Part shown: positions 60,701 to 64,000 of the stretch, in pieces
How the letters are laid out: every line of letters begins with the position of its first letter
Numbering within the stretch: position 1 is the first letter of the stretch
From: Ptychodera flava
Lineage: Eukaryota > Hemichordata > Enteropneusta > Ptychoderidae
Length of the DNA stretch: 64,000 nt
Direction of reading: 5' to 3'
NCBI RefSeq assembly: GCF_041260155.1
Contig: NC_091947.1
Location: 38,248,532 to 38,312,531 of the forward strand
Made by a program: the position numbers and the translations under genes
The notes under the pieces: generated by a model
Database searches by the model: none
The model's input: only the letters and a program-made list of their open reading frames with translations
Told to the model about the DNA's origin: nothing

Positions 60701-62887
60701 ATTTCATATTGGTACAGCAACTGTTTGATTCTAATGGGACAGAAAGGGGCAGCATCAGAATGCATAAACCAAATACTATCATATTGGCTTGTTTTGTTAC
60801 GCCATTGGGTTTTGTAAATAATATCTATGATACTATTGTGAACAATGCTATAAGATATTTTCATTGAAATTTACTTTTCTTATCAGGCTCCATCTTCAAG
60901 ACCTCAAAGGTGGTTTCTACATGACTTGATTGATGCTGCCAAGCAGAGACGAGATAGGCAGCAGAACACTTCGATGCCAGATCACATACTTTCAATTCAA
61001 CAGAACATTGAGAATGAGTGTCCAGATGTGAGTATAGCCATGAAGATTCACTATTGTGTGTAAAGCAGTCTTTTTTTTCAAATAGCATTTTGTTTTTAGA
61101 TGCAAATCACATTACTGTTTAAATTATATTATTCAAAAAGTTTTGATTTTAATTTTACACTTTGACTGGCAGCCAACAATTCTTTTCAATGTTATTATTT
61201 TCTTGTTGACATCGATTGATGCCCTTTAGCTGTATAAATATGTTTGAAGTGAATATATATGTTTACCTGGTTCTGTATCATATTCTAATATAGCTTAATG
61301 CCCCAGTGCTGCTAACTTTTGGTGATTTTTTCATTATTTTTATTCTATAAATCAATTGCAACTTCTTATTCTACTCCCCAAAGAATGTTGAAACACCCAC
61401 TATTTAGCTTGTCAACTTAGCGTCTATATGTGTAAAATGCATGGTTATTGTTTACATTTGAATTCTAGTCCGGACCAGAAGTCAGTTTTCAACAATAACA
61501 AAGCAGTTTACAACCATAGGGGCTGAGTTAACAAGCTGGATACTGTGTATATCAACATTATTTGGGGAGAAGGAAAAGGAATTATGGTTCACATTCAAAA
61601 TAAAAATGGTGAAATTATCATCAAAAGTTAGCAGCACTGGGGCTTTAAGTGCTACGCTAACATTAGAATATCTTTTCAAGTCACTGCTGTTCATTAATAA
61701 TAATTTAGTGAGATAAAAATATGCTGTGAACCATTTTCATGATGTCATTTTGTACAAAATGAGTATTAGTATTTTAGCATTATGTCAGAAAAGCTAATGT
61801 GTACATGTATTAGTGGTTCTGCCTGAGGGAAAAAAAATTGTTCCTTGGAGTTTTTTGCTCAGCTTTTGAGGTAATGAGCAAGTTTTTTATTTGTTATTCT
61901 GTCAAATCCAGCAGTAATTCCTGCTAATAACATTGTTACTGATGACTTGGAGTCCAAACTTTACAAACAGTTCACAACGATAGAGGCATTAAATATACAG
62001 GCAGTGTTCACAGAACTAATTCTGAGCATTTCAACTTGCTGCCAGAAGAACTAAAAATATGTGCTACAAAAAGGATTAACAGTAAAATGATAACAGTCTT
62101 GTGCTATTAGACTCCTCAATGAGGGCTGTATCATTTGATGTTTTTATTCATGTTACCTTCACCCCATGTATTAGCCACTTAACCTCTGCCCCACCACTTT
62201 TTACAGAACAGTCTCATAATTCTGTCCTGTGATCAGAGTGAATTATGCAGTTAGCAAGTAGGACCTTTTGTGCTCTGCAATAGAAACAGCAAGCTTCAAA
62301 CAGGTTGCACTGACTAGTAATTTGTCTCCATTGGACTTTTCCATACCGCTCAGTTGTACAACGGCACTTCAATGATTGCAATGCAGAAGTATCTGCTGCA
62401 TCTCAAAAAAAGATTCTAAATTGGCTTGAGTAGGAGGGGGAATTTCAAGGAAATTTCTTCCGGGCCTTAGTATAATAAAATTTGTTTTTGACAGGTTGTC
62501 ATTGGGAGACCAATTCCAACAAGTGAAGACAGGGGAAATAGCCTTGAGAAAATGGATGACTTCTCCAGCCTGAAAGAAGGCATGCTTGTAGCAGTCTATC
62601 TCCCAGATGTGAAAAGACAGCCACAAATTGGCAAAGTGGTTTGCTTAAAGACAGAAGAGGAAGTGCTTACTCTTCATTGGTACACTGGGTCATGGAAAGC
62701 AGCATGGAAGCCAACATATAGAGGAGTAGGAAGAAACAGAAGACCAAATACACAAATAATATGGATTCAGGCATCAATCATGTGGGATTTTTCCCTCACA
62801 CCAAGTGGAATGCTGCCAAAACAGACTAGGACACAATTACATGAACGGTACAGAGAGATAGAGGATGAAAGTGACCAGGAACAGTAA
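38724..62887 (+). CDS. Gene 2: DUF7869-like, transposase-fold protein, nine exons
   Basis: Nine exons with canonical splice sites join into about 833 codons. Residues about 1-90 are Ser/Thr-rich; TKRRR near 94 could be a nuclear signal. A conserved region follows with DFRILGKPVCVKAWREMHNI. A FVECSICAQL piece (CxxC) with later histidines near 297-350 may bind zinc. Acidic residues stand in QDGMDQ (about 363), QLDNCYRE (about 447) and VGHTHEDIDQLFS (about 486), the order and context of a DDE/RNase H-fold core. The C terminus (about 720-790) has GMLVAVYLPDV and LHWYTGSWKAAWKP, resembling a Tudor- or chromo-like barrel. From memory this is the DUF7869 family, widespread in invertebrates; function unknown. 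The many introns and lack of flanking terminal repeats argue for a host gene. Two one-base deficits occur, at the exon 3 donor and in exon 4. Confidence 0.82.
40478..40599 (+). CDS. Gene 2 exon 2
   Basis: Acceptor TTCACAG, donor GTAAGT, phase 0 in and 2 out. TSEFVECSICAQLKEDRNRA and EIISELLKKHFVQVE; the CxxC likely belongs to a small zinc site. Confidence 0.87.
41497..41665 (+). CDS. Gene 2 exon 3, first acidic motif
   Basis: Phase 2 in. TERKVYHATREQARFEPDEI, then CIIQDGMDQKKTAIPRLV and LLARIRLHIT at a GTGAGT donor. The next exon needs one more base than this donor gives; a G lost from a GG just before the donor would explain it. Confidence 0.85.
41740..41870. mobile_element. 131-bp MITE in gene 2 intron
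   Basis: Ends GTAAAATACT and AGTATTTTAC; the inverted arms continue with ACGTTCTTGTA and TACAAGAACGT. No target duplication recognised. Confidence 0.7.
43229..43962 (-). repeat. 730-bp dispersed repeat, inverted copy in gene 2 intron
   Basis: Reverse complement of 58652-59382 at high identity. Both ends contain GTCGCGCCAG in opposite orientations, so the unit may be a MITE with short, imperfect terminal repeats. Confidence 0.88.
44163..44400 (+). CDS. Gene 2 exon 4, second acidic motif
   Basis: GNIIHTNVPGGKIIPAYVDL, LNYPHDSNLSMHLLLQTL, LFTQLDNCYRE, then in the next frame RYMLSLAHVLVQYKVFDM. One base is missing in the A-rich stretch near 44340. The LDN followed by E/N residues and a hydrophobic helix matches the second catalytic block of RNase H-fold transposases. 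Ends ATG|GTGAGT. Confidence 0.85.
45295..45400 (+). CDS. Gene 2 exon 5, third acidic motif
   Basis: Phase 0 in, 1 out, uninterrupted: VDLHFLPVGHTHEDIDQLFS, then CISRHLKKTNIYTMD. GHTHEDID is the most recognisable signature of this family. Confidence 0.92.
45610..48545. mobile_element. 2.9-kb foldback DNA transposon in intron 5
   Basis: The terminal inverted repeats are about 750-800 bases long (45610 to about 46410, and about 47795 to 48545). They begin GTAGTCAGGTGGCTTAGCAA on both sides and include a run of ATGACGTCA blocks next to AAAATGGCC words. The unique centre of about 1.4 kb opens with a nested hairpin at 46453-46575. No transposase recognised; non-autonomous. Confidence 0.9.
46453..46575. 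repeat. Nested hairpin in the foldback element
   Basis: ATTAAAATCAGATGTAGAGTATGG and its near reverse complement at the right end flank a second pair around GGTATTCTC and GAGAATACTGCG. Stem of about 50 pairs with mismatches. Confidence 0.7.
48718..48744. repeat. Long C homopolymer
   Basis: About 27 cytosines in a row inside the left part of the Harbinger-like element. Exact length is unreliable in any sequencing method. Confidence 0.9.
49797..51020. mobile_element. Nested inverted-repeat element
   Basis: The left arm (49797-50010) and right arm (about 50830-51020) are inverted copies: TATAGACAGAGAAG, ATACCGTCAATGACGCTGTA, and the GGCATGAGGTGG with GGGTTCTTTGGGTCC tract. Each end itself contains a small palindrome around CTATTTATAG or CTATGTATAG. 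Confidence 0.72.
51735..52280 (+). repeat. Second, direct copy of 50427-50985
   Basis: Collinear with 50427-50985 for about 550 bases: ATATTCTTTACA, CATGCACTCAGGTCAG, ACATCATCAACTATTT, GTACAGCGTC. The left arm of that unit is absent here, so this is a partial tandem copy. Confidence 0.8.
52393..52653 (-). CDS. Fragment of an unidentified ORF inside the Harbinger-like element
   Basis: 86 codons on the minus strand: starts MQLYKLNKIIVNI, then SSSDRDSSDYEVAEEEFGS and GQKARHRRPGDLKVIWDF. The QLYKLNK and Ser/Asp-rich parts also read in frame, with interruptions, in the 8470-9172 copy, so the peptide was probably once coding. It could be the acidic N terminus of a transposon protein; no catalytic motif is visible. 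Confidence 0.35.
   Translation of the reverse strand: MQLYKLNKIIVNIIKVNTATALLLPTGSVTATVYYSSSDRDSSDYEVAEEEFGSCDTHDGETYLYTRSGQKARHRRPGDLKVIWDF
53307..53578 (+). CDS. Gene 2 exon 6
   Basis: Phase 1 in, 0 out, 91 codons without interruption: DMERAVMNSYNVPVFVKHVE, then GVFDIKKWLLPHMV, KPLHFQFKEFDGKVRMRYRH and GLICLK. It begins 60 bases after the end of the Harbinger-like element, so that insertion came very close to the acceptor (TGTGCAG). Confidence 0.9.
53647..55642. mobile_element. piggyBac-like non-autonomous element, 2.0 kb, in intron 6
   Basis: Starts CCCTTAAAGCGCC and ends GGCACTTTAAGGG, an inverted repeat with one mismatch. It is flanked by TTAA at 53643-53646 and 55643-55646. Just inside the left end are two copies of ACGTCGG..TATAAACCGACA-type hairpins. 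TTAA duplication and a CCC start are piggyBac features. No transposase frame seen. Confidence 0.85.
56392..56934. mobile_element. 543-bp MITE in intron 6
   Basis: Left end AGGGGCTGTCGATAATAAAA, then GCTGACGCAC; the right end is the reverse complement with a few changes and an extra C run. The arms run about 50 bases, with ATTCCTTCGTTT and AAACGAAAGAATT inside. No coding frame recognised. Confidence 0.8.
57840..58350 (+). repeat. Dispersed repeat, copy in intron 6
   Basis: Inverted partner of 2780-3375; carries the TATG microsatellite and ends near CAGACCTCATTTACTTTTG. Confidence 0.7.
58425..58650 (+). repeat. Degenerate repeat family around CTTGTCTGATTGCTTTGA
   Basis: Related segments here, at 59383-59760 (two tandem copies) and at 63000-63480 share a word like TCTGATTGCTTTGATATTTG, a GTTTACACGT-type word and interspersed T runs. 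The 730-bp repeat at 58652-59382 is inserted between two of them. Confidence 0.5.
58652..59382 (+). repeat. 730-bp dispersed repeat, direct copy in intron 6
   Basis: Close match to 43229-43962 in reverse and a looser match to 19860-20577. It splits the repeat family around CTTGTCTGATTGC, so it is the younger insertion there. Confidence 0.88.
59938..60108 (+). CDS. Gene 2 exon 7
   Basis: 57 codons, phase 0 in and out: TLPNVDDVPEWVKPSIEKMD, then RLRKDLPDAYQGRITCERDK and WLREFAQNINDHAK at AAG|GTAAGA. Charged helical segment; it lies 6.4 kb after exon 6, the longest-but-one intron of the gene. Confidence 0.85.
60887..61027 (+). CDS. Gene 2 exon 8
   Basis: 47 codons, phase 0 in and out: APSSRPQRWFLHDLIDAAKQ, RRDRQQNTSMPDHILSIQQN and IENECPD. 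Acceptor TTATCAG, donor GTGAGT. No interruption. Confidence 0.85.
61294..61649. mobile_element. 356-bp MITE in the last intron of gene 2
   Basis: Left end CTTAATGCCCCAGTGCTGCT and right end AGCAGCACTGGGGCTTTAAG are inverted with one mismatch. The arms continue with ACTTTTG and TTGGGGAG-type words for over 100 bases. Confidence 0.82.
62495..62887 (+). CDS. Gene 2 exon 9 (last), Tudor-like module
   Basis: Phase 0 in; 130 codons and TAA: VVIGRPIPTSEDRGNSLEKM, then FSSLKEGMLVAVYLPDVKRQ, GKVVCLKTEEEVLTLHWYTG and SWKAAWKPTY, ending ESDQEQ. The pattern GxxVAVY...IGKV...V.LHWY.GS suits a Tudor/chromo-type barrel that binds a peptide or nucleic acid; this assignment is by resemblance only. Confidence 0.88.
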   Translation, partial: VVIGRPIPTSEDRGNSLEKMDDFSSLKEGMLVAVYLPDVKRQPQIGKVVCLKTEEEVLTLHWYTGSWKAAWKPTYRGVGRNRRPNTQIIWIQASIMWDFSLTPSGMLPKQTRTQLHERYREIEDESDQEQ

Positions 62888-64000
62888 GAAAGACAATAAT
62901 GCATACGTACGTATGCATGTGTACATACATGTGTGTTTGTGTTTCTGTGTGCTTTATAGCCCCACTCTCAGCGACGTGGAGCTTATCTCATAGGTGATGT
63001 AGCCAGAGTCTGTCATCTTTCTACATTCCAAGCTGCTTCTTCAAACTTAAAGTCTGATTCCTTTGATATGTGGAGAACAGGTCTGTAGGGATGATCTTAA
63101 TCAGATTTGTTCAAATTAAAATGAAATATGCCAGTGTGTATTTTTCAGGCTAATTTGCTATTTGTGGGCAAAAATCTTCTCCGTAACGGCTGTTAAACAA
63201 CTTAAATATTTGGTTTACACGTCCATATAGGGATAACCACAATTAGGTTTCTACAAACAGTGATGAAATCTAAAATTTTGTACAGTGACAGTGGCATTTT
63301 TTCTCAGTTTTTTCAATTTTTTTTCAAAGGCATGATAAAAATGTGTTATATTCAAATTATGTTGAAATCTACAAGTTTGTATTGTAATGCAATGAATTGA
63401 TGTGTAGAAATCTGCAGACCTTTCTTTTGATAAATTTAAAAGCCAACTTTCTATCAAATGGTTTATCAGACAGGTTTGGTACTCCAGTCAGGGGCAGAGA
63501 AACTCAAATTTATCATTTGTGAGGAATGATGCATTCTTATTTGTCGAGAATATTTTGGTTAAATTTGCTGGAAAAAATTTATTTTGAATCACTGCACAGT
63601 ATCATGGTTGTAAATAAGCAATATCATTACCTATATACTAGCTGTGTAAACCTTAAAATTTTGTTTCAGTTTTAGGTGATTTTTGTTATCCATTGGATAT
63701 TTATTGCCAATATTGTTACAAAAGTCAGTACATAAAATTTAAAGAAAGATAAGTTTTATTAATGCCAAATTAGTCCATTTGAAATATACTAATACTAAAA
63801 AAATTAAACTTGACTTTTTGTAGTTGGCAGAGTTATGATATTCAGTCTAGGTCATTTCAAAAATGTCCTAACTTCAGCTTTACATAAAACTATGTAATAA
63901 GTATAAAATATCTAACCACAATATTTAAAGTGCCCACACTTCTCATTGAAAACCAAAGTATTTCTGAAAACAAAGTCAGGTTAATTCCTAATGTGCCCTG
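62888..64000. other. 3' flank of gene 2
   Basis: Contains a short CATG/TGTG tract at 62900-62950 and a copy of the degenerate repeat at about 63000-63480. No close AATAAA follows the stop; the nearest plausible variant is ATTAAA near 63803. No gene seen. Confidence 0.6.

Overview
The window is animal nuclear DNA: genes split by GT...AG introns, A+T-rich sequence, and dense small DNA transposons, a tRNA-derived SINE, a LINE fragment, a satellite and microsatellites. The repeat style fits an invertebrate, perhaps a marine deuterostome, but the sequence alone does not fix the species. Nothing in it is bacterial in layout. I read two real multi-exon genes; both had to be assembled by eye from splice sites and phase. 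Family names below come from memory of motifs, not from a search.

Layout. 1-13.3 kb: no gene recognised; a 26-bp minisatellite, a long hairpin, several dispersed repeat copies, a truncated PIF/Harbinger-like copy and the 3' part of a LINE. 13.4-16.0 kb: a satellite of about 18 copies of a 149-bp unit, each made of two related halves. 16.5-27.6 kb, minus strand: gene 1, ten exons, about 760 codons. It has a ParB/sulfiredoxin-like domain followed by a permuted N4/N6 amino-methyltransferase-like domain whose signature motifs look degenerate; a TATA box lies upstream of the first exon. Its introns hold a SINE, two abutting TTAA-flanked MITEs and other repeats. 27.6-38.6 kb: no gene seen; a hAT element with perfect 8-bp target duplications, an old direct duplication, and a foldback element.

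38.7-62.9 kb, plus strand: gene 2, nine exons, about 833 codons, a DUF7869-like protein with acidic residues spaced like a DDE/RNase H-fold transposase core and a Tudor-like C-terminal module. Its introns are packed with transposons: a 2.9-kb foldback element, a 4.7-kb Harbinger-like element containing nested modules, a 2.0-kb piggyBac-like element with TTAA ends, and smaller MITEs. 62.9-64.0 kb: no gene seen.

The two genes are transcribed away from each other, about 11 kb apart. Both appear to be host genes built from domains better known from mobile DNA or prokaryotic DNA modification. The reading frame of both is interrupted by small missing-base events, mostly in short homopolymers, while splice sites are canonical and the joined frames lack nonsense codons; I think these are more likely sequence errors than decay, but decay of gene 1 is not excluded.
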